A DNA stretch of 64,000 nt from Nitrospirillum iridis (lineage in GTDB: Bacteria > Pseudomonadota > Alphaproteobacteria > Azospirillales > Azospirillaceae). The number at the start of each line of letters is the position of its first letter. The first letter of the stretch is position 1. Where the stretch lies: positions 62,001-126,000 of the forward strand of contig NZ_JACIIZ010000016.1 in assembly GCF_014205765.1 (NCBI RefSeq). Reading direction: 5' to 3'. Both the position numbers and the translations under genes were made by a program. Shown piece after piece: positions 11,125-19,200 of this stretch. The notes under the pieces are model-generated. The model saw only the letters and a program-made list of their open reading frames with translations, did no database searches and was not told the DNA's origin.

Positions 11125-11136
11125 GCCCCGCCGATT

Positions 11137-11179
11137 CCACCCCTGGGGCCTCTGGGCGGGGCCCACCCCCCAGGGGTGG
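11137..11179. terminator. Strong hairpin after the ArsC-like gene
   Basis: Twelve-base perfect arms, CCACCCCTGGGG at 11137-11148 and CCCCAGGGGTGG at 11168-11179, flank a 19-base GC-rich loop. There is no T-run, so it may act as a weak or Rho-assisted terminator, or protect the 3' end. Confidence 0.5.
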
Positions 11180-11323
11180 CGGGTTCCCATCGAGCGCTGA
11201 AAAAAGGAACATGAGGAGAACATTTGCGCTTGAAGTTCCGGGAACGTTCTGGCAACTCTAGGGTCATGAACGGCCGGGCGACAGAAGCGCCGGCCCCGGA
11301 ACAGACAGCGGGTGGAGGGGTGA

Positions 11324-11518
11324 ATGGCGTACATTGCAGTCCACGACACGATGCATGGTGTCGGCTTCGCTCCACAATCCTCCTTGCTGCGCCGTCGCGC
11401 GCTGAACCGGGCCGGCGCCAATGGCGGCCGCCTGCTGCGTGATTTTGTGGCGTTGGCCAGCTTGTTCGCCACCCTTTACGGCGCCGTGCTTATCCTGGGC
11501 GCCGCCATGGGCAACTGA
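11324..11518 (+). CDS. Small hypothetical membrane protein
   Basis: A possible 64-residue protein. GGAGGGG lies a few bases before the ATG, the C-terminal half contains one hydrophobic helix ('FVALASLFATLYGAVLILGAAMG'), and a good terminator follows 36 bases after the stop. No family is recognised. The N-terminal half is polar with several arginines, consistent with a cytoplasmic head. Confidence 0.5.
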   Translation: MAYIAVHDTMHGVGFAPQSSLLRRRALNRAGANGGRLLRDFVALASLFATLYGAVLILGAAMGN

Positions 11519-11553
11519 CGCCCTCCGTCTTGCGCAATCATTTCCCCAAATGC

Positions 11554-11588
11554 AAACAACCCGCCGGTAATGAACCGGCGGGTTGTTT
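11554..11588. terminator. Bidirectional intrinsic terminator
   Basis: A perfect 15-base stem, AAACAACCCGCCGGT against ACCGGCGGGTTGTTT, with a 5-base loop AATGA. It sits between two convergent genes and has T-rich flanks on both strands (TTGTTTTGTATT on plus). Confidence 0.9.
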
Positions 11589-11632
11589 TGTATTGAGCGC
11601 TTTTATTTGGAGGAGCTTTACGCTCTTCCGCT

Positions 11633-12802
11633 TCAGCGGCGCTGGGCCCGGTGGAAGGGGATGGGGATGGGGCGGGCCGCGTTCTCTTCCTTGCGGCTGG
11701 CGGACATCTCGATCTCCATGCGGGCGATGACCTTGCGCAGTTCATGCAGCGCGTCGGTCAGGCCCTGCATGCCGCCCTCGGGGTTGGCCTTCCAGGCGGT
11801 ATAGGCCTCGGCGCTGCGCTGGGCGGCGACGGTCATGCGCTGGTCCGCCGGTTCCGTCGGGGTCTCCGCCGCCTCCATGCGGGCGGCGTTGCGCTGCTGC
11901 TGGCGGTAGGGATACTCGGTACCCACGGGCCGATCGCCGAAGGGGCGGTCCAGCATCTGATCCATGCTTTCCGATTCGGCCTGACCATAGGGGGCACGGG
12001 GCGCCGGGGCCTGACGGTCGCCATAGGGGCGCTGCCCCTGGCTGACAGCCGGCGGCTGGCTGCGTTCCTGGGCGGCGTTGGCCACTGCGGCACCGGTCAG
12101 GGTGCGACGCTCGCCGCGCTGCGGCCGGTCACCGACCGGGCGGTCGCCAAAGCGGTCACTGCGGGGCTGCTCGCCCTCGGCGCGGTGCTCCCCCCGCTCC
12201 TGGCGGCCTTCACGGCCATCCTGGCCGCGCTGCGGCCGGTCGCCCCGGGCGGGACGATCACCGCCACGCGGGTGGCGGGCCTGTTGGACGGGCGCTGGCT
12301 GCGGGCTCGCCGGTTGCGGGCTGGGCTGGGCCGCTTCCATGGCCATCGGCACCGGGGCCGCCTGGACCGAGGCCACCGGAGCCGGGGCGGGTGCTGAAGC
12401 CGGGGCGGGGGCCGGCGTCTCGGCCACGGCGGGCTGCTCCACCGGCTGTTCCAGTGGCAGGGCCGGGCTGGGCTGCGGGATGTCCGCCTTGGGGGCCCTG
12501 GCCGCCTTGGGCGCCACGGCGCCTTCGGCCGCCGGAGCGGGGGCCTCGCCACCTTCGGCCGCCGGGGCCGCAGTTTCGGCCTTGCGCACGATGTAGGAGA
12601 TGGCGCTGGGCGTGCAATCGAACTCCCGGGCGATGGCCGACAGGGTGGCGCCGGCGCGATAGCGCTCCAGAATGGACGGCCAGGCCGACTGGGGAATGCG
12701 GCCCCGCCGCTTCGGGGCGTCGCCGTCGGCTTCCTTCTCGACGCCGTCCAGGGTCTGAATGTCGCTAGGCTGCCACAGGGGCTCTTGGGTCATGTCTGTC
12801 AC
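11633..12802 (-). CDS. Helix-turn-helix protein with long disordered RGD/proline-rich tail
   Basis: A 389-residue protein of unknown function. Residues about 33-72 form a compact helix-turn-helix-like domain ('AWPSILERYRAGATLSAIAREFDCTPSAISYIVRKAE'). Residues about 75-180 are alanine/proline-rich. Residues about 180-300 are low-complexity and rich in R, G, D and P, with repeated GDRP units. A C-terminal helical segment (about 320-370, 'QRSAEAYTAWKANPEGGMQGLTDALHELRKVIARMEIEM') may oligomerise. The start is GTG at 12802 or ATG at 12793; neither has a clear ribosome-binding site. The layout suggests a DNA-binding head with a nucleic-acid-binding or condensate-forming tail. Confidence 0.8.
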   Translation of the reverse strand: MTDMTQEPLWQPSDIQTLDGVEKEADGDAPKRRGRIPQSAWPSILERYRAGATLSAIAREFDCTPSAISYIVRKAETAAPAAEGGEAPAPAAEGAVAPKAARAPKADIPQPSPALPLEQPVEQPAVAETPAPAPASAPAPAPVASVQAAPVPMAMEAAQPSPQPASPQPAPVQQARHPRGGDRPARGDRPQRGQDGREGRQERGEHRAEGEQPRSDRFGDRPVGDRPQRGERRTLTGAAVANAAQERSQPPAVSQGQRPYGDRQAPAPRAPYGQAESESMDQMLDRPFGDRPVGTEYPYRQQQRNAARMEAAETPTEPADQRMTVAAQRSAEAYTAWKANPEGGMQGLTDALHELRKVIARMEIEMSASRKEENAARPIPIPFHRAQRR

Positions 12803-13298
12803 ACATCATTCAAAGGGCCGGCAGCCGAACGACGGGGGCTGACCCGGCGGTCACGGACGGGTGTATGGAAGGCCCGCCAGCCCTCACGGGTTGAAACCCG
12901 CTGAAGCGACGTTCCCGATGTCGCCGCCGCCTATACGGCGACCGGGCCACATCTTTAATAGGCGATATTCAAAATCCCGCAGTATTCAGGTATCTTTATA
13001 ATATAAAGACCAAGAATACGTACGCCACACCAAACAGACTGCCGCCCGTAGGACGGTGGCGTGAGATTTATGAAAATCCGTTTGAACTGAAGTGCCGGGT
13101 CGCCGTCGCGAATGTCCGCCGGGGCTGGCCGTTGACACCCAAGTCCAGACCTTTATTTAAAAGAAAATCCCGGGACTGCAAGCGCTGATTCCATCGCCGC
13201 CACTATTTTTTAAAAAGCCCTTCCCCGACTCGCCCGATAGGGGCGTGGGGGCCGCCGCTGGGGAGCCTGGCGGGGCGTTTGCCCGGGGGGAAAGGCCG
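12803..13298. other. Non-coding region with an AT-rich dyad
   Basis: No convincing gene is seen. The segment from about 12945 to 13075 is clearly richer in A+T than its surroundings and contains a perfect palindrome at 12993-13009 nested in a larger imperfect one (12982-13019). It probably holds the control region of the minus-strand HTH gene. Confidence 0.5.
12982..13019. repeat. Nested inverted repeat in an AT-rich island
   Basis: The inner element TCTTTATAATATAAAGA (12993-13009) is a perfect 17-base palindrome. It is flanked by GTATTC at 12982-12987 and GAATAC at 13014-13019, giving an outer symmetric pair. It lies about 190 bases upstream of the HTH protein gene, so it may be a regulator site or a promoter-embedded operator. 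Confidence 0.5.
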
Positions 13299-13673
13299 GT
13301 GGTTTCCTTCGGGTGGCGGGCGTGCCCGACTCCAGCGCCGGGTGCCCCTTATGGGGGCCGGGAACCGCTGGTATGCCGTGGGCATGGCCAAGCGACCCTC
13401 ACAGCCCCGCCCCGCCCCGCCGCTGTCCGTCGCGTCGGGACGGCCGCCCCCATCCGCCAGCGCGGCAAGGGCGCCCCTGCGCGCCTGCCGGCCCGCGCGC
13501 CGGCATCGGCGCCCTTCACACCCAAGGCCCGCCTGCACATGGCGGCGGCCGGCCTGGTCATCGCCGGCGCGGCGCTGATCCTGCTGTCCCCGGCGTTGTG
13601 GGCGGCGATCGGGGCCGTGCTGCTGTTCCTGGCGGCGGCGGGCACCTTGGTGTGGGCCCGCCGGCAGGCGTGA
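13299..13673 (+). CDS. Possible small membrane protein
   Basis: Low-confidence gene. The C-terminal 45 residues contain two hydrophobic helices ('MAAAGLVIAGAALILLSPAL' and 'WAAIGAVLLFLAAAGTLVW') ending in WARRQA, which looks like real protein. The N-terminal part is arginine/proline-rich and unconvincing. GTG at 13299 has a GGGGGAAAGG element before it. An internal ATG at 13539 would give only 44 residues. An ATG in another frame at 13384 raises the possibility of a frameshift. Confidence 0.35.
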   Translation: MVSFGWRACPTPAPGAPYGGREPLVCRGHGQATLTAPPRPAAVRRVGTAAPIRQRGKGAPARLPARAPASAPFTPKARLHMAAAGLVIAGAALILLSPALWAAIGAVLLFLAAAGTLVWARRQA

Positions 13674-13680
13674 TCGTTCT

Positions 13681-14613
13681 TCAGGGGGGCGACGGCCAGA
13701 GCCAGGCGGCCCCGCGCACGCCGCTCGAATCACCATGGCGGGCGGGCCGGATGGGCGTGGTCACGTCCGGGGAAAAACACCACTCGGCCAGGCGTCGGGG
13801 AAGCGTGTCATAGAGATGCGCCATATTGGACAGGCCGCCGCCCAGCACGATGACGTCCGGGTCCAGCAGGTTGACCACGCCGGCGAGGCCCCGCGCCAAC
13901 CGGTCGACATGCCGGTCCAGGGTGGCTTGCGCGGGGCCGTCGCCGGTCGCGGCCAAGGCGGCGACCTCCACCGCCGTCAATCGCTGTCCCGTCGCGCGGC
14001 GATGATCGTCCGCCAGGCCCGGCCCCGAGGCCCAGGTTTCCAGGCAACCCTGCCGTCCGCAATAGCAGGCGGGGCCCGGCCGTTCGTCCTGCGGCATCAT
14101 CGGGCCGGGGCCGTGCGGCCAGGGCAGGGGGCTGTGACCCCATTCCCCGGCCGCGGCGTGGCGGCCGGTGACGATGCGGCCGTCGATGACCAGGCCGCCG
14201 CCACAGCCCGTGCCCAGGATGGCGGCGAAGACGGTGTGGCAGCCGGCGCCCGCACCATCGGCGGCCTCCGACAGGGCCAGGCAGTTGGCGTCGTTCTCCA
14301 GCCGGACGGGACGGCCCACCGCGTCCGCCAGATCCCGGTCCAGCGGATGCCCGATCAGCCAGGTGGAGTTGGCGTTCTTCACCAGCCCGGTGACCGGGGA
14401 GACGACACCGGGGATGCCGACGCCGACGCTGGCCGTTCCGGCGCCGCCCACGGCGTTGTCGAGCCAGCTCACCAGTCCGGCGACGGCGGCCAGGGTGGCG
14501 TGGTAATCGTCGCGCGGGGCGGGAATGCGGCGGCGGGCCAGTTCGGCGCCGTCCGCGCCCAGGACCAGTCCCTCGATCTTCGTGCCGCCCAGGTCGATGC
14601 CGATGCGGGCCAT
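13681..14613 (-). CDS. mak: ROK-family fructokinase (Mak-like)
   Basis: A 310-residue cytoplasmic sugar kinase, closely matching my recollection of E. coli Mak across its length: 'RIGIDLGGTKIEG' (phosphate loop), 'PRDDYHATLAAVAGLV', 'GIPGVVSPVTGLVKNANSTWLIG', 'NDANCLALSEAADGAGAG', 'GTGCGGGLV' and 'GEWGHSPLPWPH'. The zinc/ROK signature is 'CYCGRQGCLETWASGPG'. It would phosphorylate fructose (or mannose) with ATP. ATG at 14613 is preferred, with AAGGGGTGG before it; GTG at 14619 is possible. No sugar transporter is adjacent. Confidence 0.9.
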   Translation of the reverse strand: MARIGIDLGGTKIEGLVLGADGAELARRRIPAPRDDYHATLAAVAGLVSWLDNAVGGAGTASVGVGIPGVVSPVTGLVKNANSTWLIGHPLDRDLADAVGRPVRLENDANCLALSEAADGAGAGCHTVFAAILGTGCGGGLVIDGRIVTGRHAAAGEWGHSPLPWPHGPGPMMPQDERPGPACYCGRQGCLETWASGPGLADDHRRATGQRLTAVEVAALAATGDGPAQATLDRHVDRLARGLAGVVNLLDPDVIVLGGGLSNMAHLYDTLPRRLAEWCFSPDVTTPIRPARHGDSSGVRGAAWLWPSPP

Positions 14614-14881
14614 GTCCACCCCTTTCGCCCCCTCCTGGGGCCGGTATCCCTTTCGCGGGCCCGCCGGCCGCCGGCCGCGACTCGCCCTTATGGGCTAGAT
14701 CGCGCCCCGACTCTTGCTCATGGTGGCCGCCCCGGTCTAAAAGTACAAGATGTGGTGGATGCGGGGGCCTGATCGCGGGCGTTCCTCCGGCCCTTGCGGG
14801 GCGGGGGATGTCTTCATGGGGATGTGCCGCGCCGCCGCCACGATGCTGACCGTCCTTCCAATGAAGATGGAACCCCGCGCC

Positions 14882-15598
14882 ATGACGCGTGCCCGTTTGC
14901 TCGTCGCCCCGCTTCTGACCCTTGCCCTGGCTGTCGCGGCCGTGGGCGCCCCCGCTTTCGCCGCCGACAAGGCGACACCCGCGAAAAAGGCGGCCGCGTC
15001 CAAGAAGGCCGCCCCTGAAACCAAGGCGTCGAAGGCGCCCAAGGTGGCCGGCCCCTGCTATTCCCCGGCGGAGTTCGACGCCGAGCAGGCGATCCGCTTC
15101 CACACCCGCCTCATGGTCATCGGCCTGACCTGCCAGCAGCTGGGCGGCAACTACGAAGGCCTGTATGTGCGCTACAAGAAGTTCACGCTGACGCACCGCA
15201 CGCAGATCATCGCCTGGGAAGACGCGCTGATCGCCCATTACCGCAAGACGGCCAAGGGCAACCCCAACCGCGCGCTGGACACGCTGCGCACCCATCTGGC
15301 CAATGAGATGTCGCAGCACATCGCCGCCGTTTCCACCGACGTCTATTGCGCCCAGCACGCGGCCAGCCTGGCGCAGGCGGAACTGATGAGCGACCCCGAC
15401 GTGGTGAAGGCCATCAGCAACGACGCGGTGATCCGCGTGTCCGAACTGCCGCGCTGCGATTTGCCGATGCCGGTCATGGCCGCCGCCACCGCCACGGACC
15501 GCATCAGCGGCCCGGGGGCGGCCCCGGCGCCGGTCGTCGCCCCCACCGCCGCGGCTTCCAAGGAGACGGCGGGCGCCGCCAGCGGCGCCACGCACTAA
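14882..15598 (+). CDS. Secreted hypothetical protein
   Basis: A 238-residue protein with a good signal peptide ('LLVAPLLTLALAVAAVGAPAFA' then ADK). A lysine/alanine-rich linker leads to a folded domain (about residues 55-200) that begins 'GPCYSPAEFDAEQAIRFHTRLMVIGLTC' and has four cysteines likely to form disulfides. The C-terminal 40 residues are alanine/proline-rich. In-frame ATGs at 14861 and 14816 are alternatives; 14882 starts the signal peptide most cleanly. The family is not recognised; an envelope location is likely. Confidence 0.8.
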   Translation: MTRARLLVAPLLTLALAVAAVGAPAFAADKATPAKKAAASKKAAPETKASKAPKVAGPCYSPAEFDAEQAIRFHTRLMVIGLTCQQLGGNYEGLYVRYKKFTLTHRTQIIAWEDALIAHYRKTAKGNPNRALDTLRTHLANEMSQHIAAVSTDVYCAQHAASLAQAELMSDPDVVKAISNDAVIRVSELPRCDLPMPVMAAATATDRISGPGAAPAPVVAPTAAASKETAGAASGATH

Positions 15599-16054
15599 GC
15601 AGTTTCCTTCAGATCGGGCCATACATGGCCCGGCCTGGAGAGGCCTGTCGACTCTATGCTGGCGGACAGACTCCCCTATAGCCGGCTGTGTTTAATCGGA
15701 ACCACAGCCGGCTATAGGGTGCGATCGGTTCAGATCACCACGAAACAAAAGCCGAGATTTTTTCCGGCGATCCCGTGACAGGCGGAAGACCCCGAGGTCG
15801 CGGCTTCGCATCGTCGCGGCCAAATGTCGCTGGGGCCGGGCCTTCACATGTCATTCGCCGCAGGTGATACCGGCCCCCTGTCCAAAGGGGCGTGGGGCAG
15901 GCGTATATGCCGCCCGGGGGATGACGAAGGCGCGGGGGGCAAAATAACCCTATGCCCATTAGCGTGCTAGAAATCGTAAAGCTCGGGATTGTTTAATCCG
16001 CCGGCAAATCGGCACCTGCCCCTGGGGGCGCGCCCGATTAAAGGAGAGCGGGTT
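15599..16054. other. Non-coding region with a 17-bp perfect inverted repeat
   Basis: No supported gene. It contains the long hairpin at 15674-15719 and, at its right end, the AAGGAGAG ribosome-binding site of the next small gene (16041-16048). Nothing else is recognised. Confidence 0.5.
15674..15719. repeat. 17-bp perfect inverted repeat
   Basis: The arms CCCTATAGCCGGCTGTG (15674-15690) and its exact complement (15703-15719) flank a 12-base loop. It lies 76 bases after the preceding stop codon. A T-run is lacking, so it may be a terminator of unusual type, an RNA-stability element or a protein-binding dyad. Confidence 0.7.
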
Positions 16055-16369
16055 ATGCCCAATAGAATAGCCCTGACCGGAGCCGCGGATATTTCGGCTA
16101 TGGGCCAACGGCCTATTGAATTTCATGCCGGCGATCGCCTTGGCTCCCCCGCGCGGCGGCCGGCCTCGGCCCTGCCCGATCCCGCCGGGTATGTCATTGA
16201 AATCGACGAGGAGGCGGTGGGCCTGGTGACGGCTCATCCCGAGGGCATGGCGTTCCACGCCGTGGACATGCGGGCCCAAAGCCTGGATGGGCAAGTCTTC
16301 GTGGACATGGCGGCCGCCCGCGCCGCGGCGGAAATGGTTTTTTACGGCCGCTTGGCGCAGCAGGGCTAA
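16055..16369 (+). CDS. Small hypothetical protein
   Basis: A 104-residue protein with a strong ribosome-binding site (AAGGAGAG, six bases before the ATG). It has no signal peptide or membrane span. The middle reads 'PAGYVIEIDEEAVGLVTAHPEGMAFHAVDMRAQSLDGQVFVDMAAARAAA', suggesting a compact alpha/beta fold. No family is recognised. It stands alone, followed by the structured leader of the OmpA-like gene. Confidence 0.65.
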   Translation: MPNRIALTGAADISAMGQRPIEFHAGDRLGSPARRPASALPDPAGYVIEIDEEAVGLVTAHPEGMAFHAVDMRAQSLDGQVFVDMAAARAAAEMVFYGRLAQQG

Positions 16370-16491
16370 CTAAAGCCCTAGGACTGTGCAATAAGCGGTA
16401 TGCGGATGGGGCGGTAGGTACTTTCCGAACTTGCAACCCTTGAAAATCCATGCCTCAGTTTAACCTCAATTCCATCGGATCAACGGCATGT

Positions 16492-16676
16492 CCTGACGGC
16501 CGAACGGCGTAGCTCACAAGGCTGGGTTGCTCCCCGTTCGGTGTTGAAGGATTGAATTAACTCAGGACGTTGTCTAACCCTGCCGTCAGGCGGGACAAGC
16601 AATAGCGCCACGTCCTGGCGCAAAGGGTAGTCTTAAATTCAACCGAGGGTTCCTTTCGGGGAGAAACCCCCTCGGC
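16492..16676 (+). promoter_or_regulatory. Structured 5' leader of the OmpA-like gene, possible regulatory RNA
   Basis: Several perfect stems are visible. CCTGACGG (16492-16499) pairs with CCGTCAGG (16583-16590), and nested inside it CCGAACGG (16500-16507) pairs with CCGTTCGG (16534-16541). GCGCCA/TGGCGC (16605-16610/16616-16621) and CCGAGGG/CCCTCGG (about 16642-16676) follow. CAGGACGT (16563-16570) can also pair with ACGTCCTG (16610-16617), which crosses the outer stem and competes with the third hairpin. This is the pattern of a switch or a stand-alone small RNA. No known RNA family is recognised. Confidence 0.5.
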
Positions 16677-16697
16677 CAGAAGGAGGAGAAACGACGA

Positions 16698-17771
16698 ATG
16701 AAACTCCGTCATTCATTACTGTGCGCGGTGTTCGCGCTCGGCCTGCCGGCCACCGCGCTGGCCCAGGTTGACGAGGGCTACTATGTTGGTGCGCAGGCCG
16801 GTGCGAACTGGGCCAACAAGACCGACCTGAAGGGTTCCACCTACACCGACAAGGCCGACTTCACCACGTCCCCGACCGGTCTGGTCGAGGGTGGTTACAA
16901 GTTCGGCAATGGCGTCCGCGTGGGCGCCGAGATCGGCTACGGTGGCAGCACCGTCGGCGACATCACCGGTGGCGGCCCCGGCCGTGCCGGCGGTGCCGGT
17001 GAGGTGACGGCCTTCACGTTCATGGCCAACACCTACTACGACTTCAAGGTCGACAGCCCGCTGCGCCCGTATGTCGGCGTCGGTGTCGGTTTCGGCCGGT
17101 ACAAGTTCGATGGCGTGGGTGACGTGTTCACCCCGGGCAACGTGGTGGAAACCTCCACCACCGCCTTCACCTACCAGCTGTCGGCTGGCGTGGCCTACGC
17201 GCTGAGCCCGAACCTGGACTTCACCCTGGGCTACCGCTTCATGGGGACGCCGGAGACGACGTACGAGCCGTCGAACGCGCCGAAGTTCAAGGCCGCCTAT
17301 CAGAGCCACTCGGTCCTGGTCGGCCTGCGCTACACCTTCGGTGCGCCGCAGGAGGCCCCGAAGCCGGCCCCGGCCGTGGCTCCGCCGGCTCCCCCGCCCC
17401 CGCCGCCCCCCCCGCCCCCGCCCCCGCCGCCGGCTCCGTCCATTTCGCGGAACTTCACGGTGTTCTTCGACTGGGACAAGACGGATCTGTCGGCTGACGC
17501 CAAGACGGTGTTGGACAACGCCGCCAAGGACGCCGGTACCGGCCACATCACGAAGATCAACGTGACGGGCTACACCGACCGCTCCGGCACGGACGCCTAC
17601 AACCTGAAGCTCTCGATGCGCCGCGCCGAGGCTGTGAAGGTCTACCTGACGTCCAAGGGCGTCGCGGCCTCCATCGCCACCGACGGCAAGGGCGAGTCCG
17701 ATCCGCTGGTCCCGACCGCGGACGGCGTGCGTGAGCCGTCCAACCGTCGCGCCGTCATCATTTTCCCCTGA
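16698..17771 (+). CDS. OmpA-like outer membrane protein
   Basis: A 357-residue protein with signal peptide 'MKLRHSLLCAVFALGLPATALA'. Residues about 25-215 form an OmpA-type eight-strand barrel ('YYVGAQAGANWANKTDL', ending '...LVGLRYTF'). A hinge of more than ten prolines follows at about 230-245. The C-terminal OmpA/MotB peptidoglycan-binding domain has 'NFTVFFDWDKTDLSADAKTVLD', 'VTGYTDRSGTDAYNLKLSMRRAEAV' and 'SNRRAVIIF'. It would tether the outer membrane to the cell wall. AAGGAGGAG precedes the ATG. A long structured leader lies upstream. Confidence 0.93.
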   Translation: MKLRHSLLCAVFALGLPATALAQVDEGYYVGAQAGANWANKTDLKGSTYTDKADFTTSPTGLVEGGYKFGNGVRVGAEIGYGGSTVGDITGGGPGRAGGAGEVTAFTFMANTYYDFKVDSPLRPYVGVGVGFGRYKFDGVGDVFTPGNVVETSTTAFTYQLSAGVAYALSPNLDFTLGYRFMGTPETTYEPSNAPKFKAAYQSHSVLVGLRYTFGAPQEAPKPAPAVAPPAPPPPPPPPPPPPPPAPSISRNFTVFFDWDKTDLSADAKTVLDNAAKDAGTGHITKINVTGYTDRSGTDAYNLKLSMRRAEAVKVYLTSKGVAASIATDGKGESDPLVPTADGVREPSNRRAVIIFP

Positions 17772-17784
17772 TCTGATCAGGGGA
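17764..17784. repeat. Palindrome overlapping the OmpA-like stop codon
   Basis: TCCCCTGATC and GATCAGGGGA form 10-base arms around a single T, and the TGA stop lies within the left arm. There is no T-tail. It could slow 3' exonuclease decay or bind a protein. Confidence 0.45.
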
Positions 17785-17892
17785 CCGGTGGCCGGGCCCG
17801 GGGCGATCCCCCTGGTCCGGTTCATCGGCCCGATGATGTGGGCGCCATGCCGGATCCGCCTTCCGGCGGGTCTGCGGATGGTGGACAATAGG

Positions 17893-17926
17893 AAAGGGGC
17901 GCCACCCGGCCGGGCGGCGCCCCTTT
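17893..17926. terminator. Bidirectional intrinsic terminator
   Basis: AAAGGGGCGCC (17893-17903) pairs perfectly with GGCGCCCCTTT (17916-17926), and the loop itself contains CCCGGCCGGG. It sits between the convergent OmpA-like and LuxR-type genes, with T-rich ends on both strands. Confidence 0.85.
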
Positions 17927-17997
17927 CGTATCTTTGCCGCATCCACCCCGCGCCATCCCCCTCCCGCGATGGTGAGGGGGCGCGAAAGGCCGGTCGG

Positions 17998-18666
17998 TCA
18001 GGTCAGCGGGCCGATACCGCGCTGGATCGCCCAGACGGCCGCCTGGGTGCGGTTCTGCGCGCCGATTTTGCGCATGACGTTCTTGAAGTGCATCTTCACC
18101 GTGGACTCGGTGATTTCCAACCGGCGGGCGATGGATTTGTTGGATTGGCCGGCCAGCAGACAGCCCAGGATCTGGATCTCGCGCCGCGACAGGTCGGCGG
18201 TCGCCGCCACCAGGTCGGCGGGCGAGGGGCCTTGCGGCTGCTGCGCCTGCGCCACCAGCGCGGCGGCCCGGGGCGGGAACACGGCGTCGCCGGCCAGGAT
18301 CAGTTCCAGCGCGTCGCGCAGGGTGGCGACCCCGGAGGATTTGGACAGGTGGCCGTCCATGCCGGCGAACAGGCTGGCCTTCAGGACCGAGTCGCTGGTG
18401 TCGGAGGTCAGCACCGCGATCTTGGCCTGGGGGGCCGCCGCGCGCAGCCGCCGCAGTTCGCTGGCCACTCTGGGCGGGTCTATGCCCCAAGGATCGACCA
18501 TGACCAAATCAGGTGCCGGGATGTCCCGCAGCACCTTCAGGGCCTCCTCCACCGAGGGTAAGGGCGGTAACAGCTGGAAGGCATCTTCCCCCAGCAATGT
18601 ACCCAGCGCCGCCCCGAACAACTGATCCTGGTCGATCAGAAGAACGCTGCGGCCCGTCATTGCCAT
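17998..18666 (-). CDS. LuxR-type (NarL-family) response regulator, atypical receiver
   Basis: A 222-residue protein with an N-terminal receiver and a C-terminal LuxR helix-turn-helix ('LSRREIQILGCLLAGQSNKSIARRLEITESTVKMHFKNVMRKIGAQNRTQAAVWA'). Receiver residues are Asp58 (phosphorylation site, 'VMVDPWG'), Thr87 and Lys109. The acidic pair reads Asp12-Gln13-Asp14, so the usual second acid is glutamine. ATG at 18666 is preferred because GGTGGGGA lies just before it; an in-frame ATG at 18744 would add 26 residues but lacks a ribosome-binding site. No kinase is adjacent. Confidence 0.88.
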   Translation of the reverse strand: MAMTGRSVLLIDQDQLFGAALGTLLGEDAFQLLPPLPSVEEALKVLRDIPAPDLVMVDPWGIDPPRVASELRRLRAAAPQAKIAVLTSDTSDSVLKASLFAGMDGHLSKSSGVATLRDALELILAGDAVFPPRAAALVAQAQQPQGPSPADLVAATADLSRREIQILGCLLAGQSNKSIARRLEITESTVKMHFKNVMRKIGAQNRTQAAVWAIQRGIGPLT

Positions 18667-19200
18667 TTTCCCCACCGTGATTGTGGTCTCCCCCACCGGA
18701 GACTGTTTATTAAAAATTTTACTAACATTGTCGCGGATACTCATGAAATGTCGACGCTAACCTGTTAACGGCTTATTCGCCCTAGAGGCAGGTAATAGAT
18801 CGCCAGTTCTATTGCGACAATCCTATGGGAAAGTGACCCGGAACGCTATGTTTCTGTTGCGGCATGTCTGAAAACGGGTCACAGTCTGTCACATCGTGAG
18901 GTGGATCGTTTGGCCACCTGGGGAAATTATCAGCCGCTGGTGGGGTTACCACGGCGGAAATGGGGTTCCTGGGGGAAAATGGTTAGGCGTGCCCCATTTT
19001 GGCCGTGTTCTCATGACTAGAATGGCGGAGATGTCGCTAAGCCAGTCGGGGTCACGCGTTCATCGTGAAAGTCGGGGCCAGCGGCCAAAGGCACTGGAAC
19101 CGGATGGCGATCAGTAGAGGGCCGTCACTGGCCCGATGCCGGATGAAGCGTTTTGGATGGCCTGGGCCGGAAGTGGCCGGACTCAAACGTGGGGTTTCAG
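18667..19200. other. Control region between two divergent response-regulator genes
   Basis: No gene is supported. GTGACCCG at 18833-18840 and CGGGTCAC at 18875-18882 form a spaced inverted repeat that could bind one of the flanking LuxR-type regulators. The stretch around 18700-18800 is relatively A+T-rich and probably holds the promoter of the minus-strand gene. Confidence 0.45.

Noticed and set aside
13384-13578. Frame beginning ATGGCCAAGCGACCC
   Set aside because: The protein becomes arginine/proline-rich without a fold, while the overlapping frame has hydrophobic helices; at most a sign of a frameshift.
15735-15959. 74-residue minus-strand frame
   Set aside because: No ribosome-binding site, domain or hydrophobic pattern; unlikely composition.
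16440-16466. TTGAAA...TAACCT as a promoter of the OmpA-like gene
   Set aside because: The spacer is only 15 bases and the -10 box is weak.
17341-17560. Glycine-rich minus-strand frame opposite the OmpA-like hinge
   Set aside because: It is simply the complement of the poly-proline hinge coding sequence.
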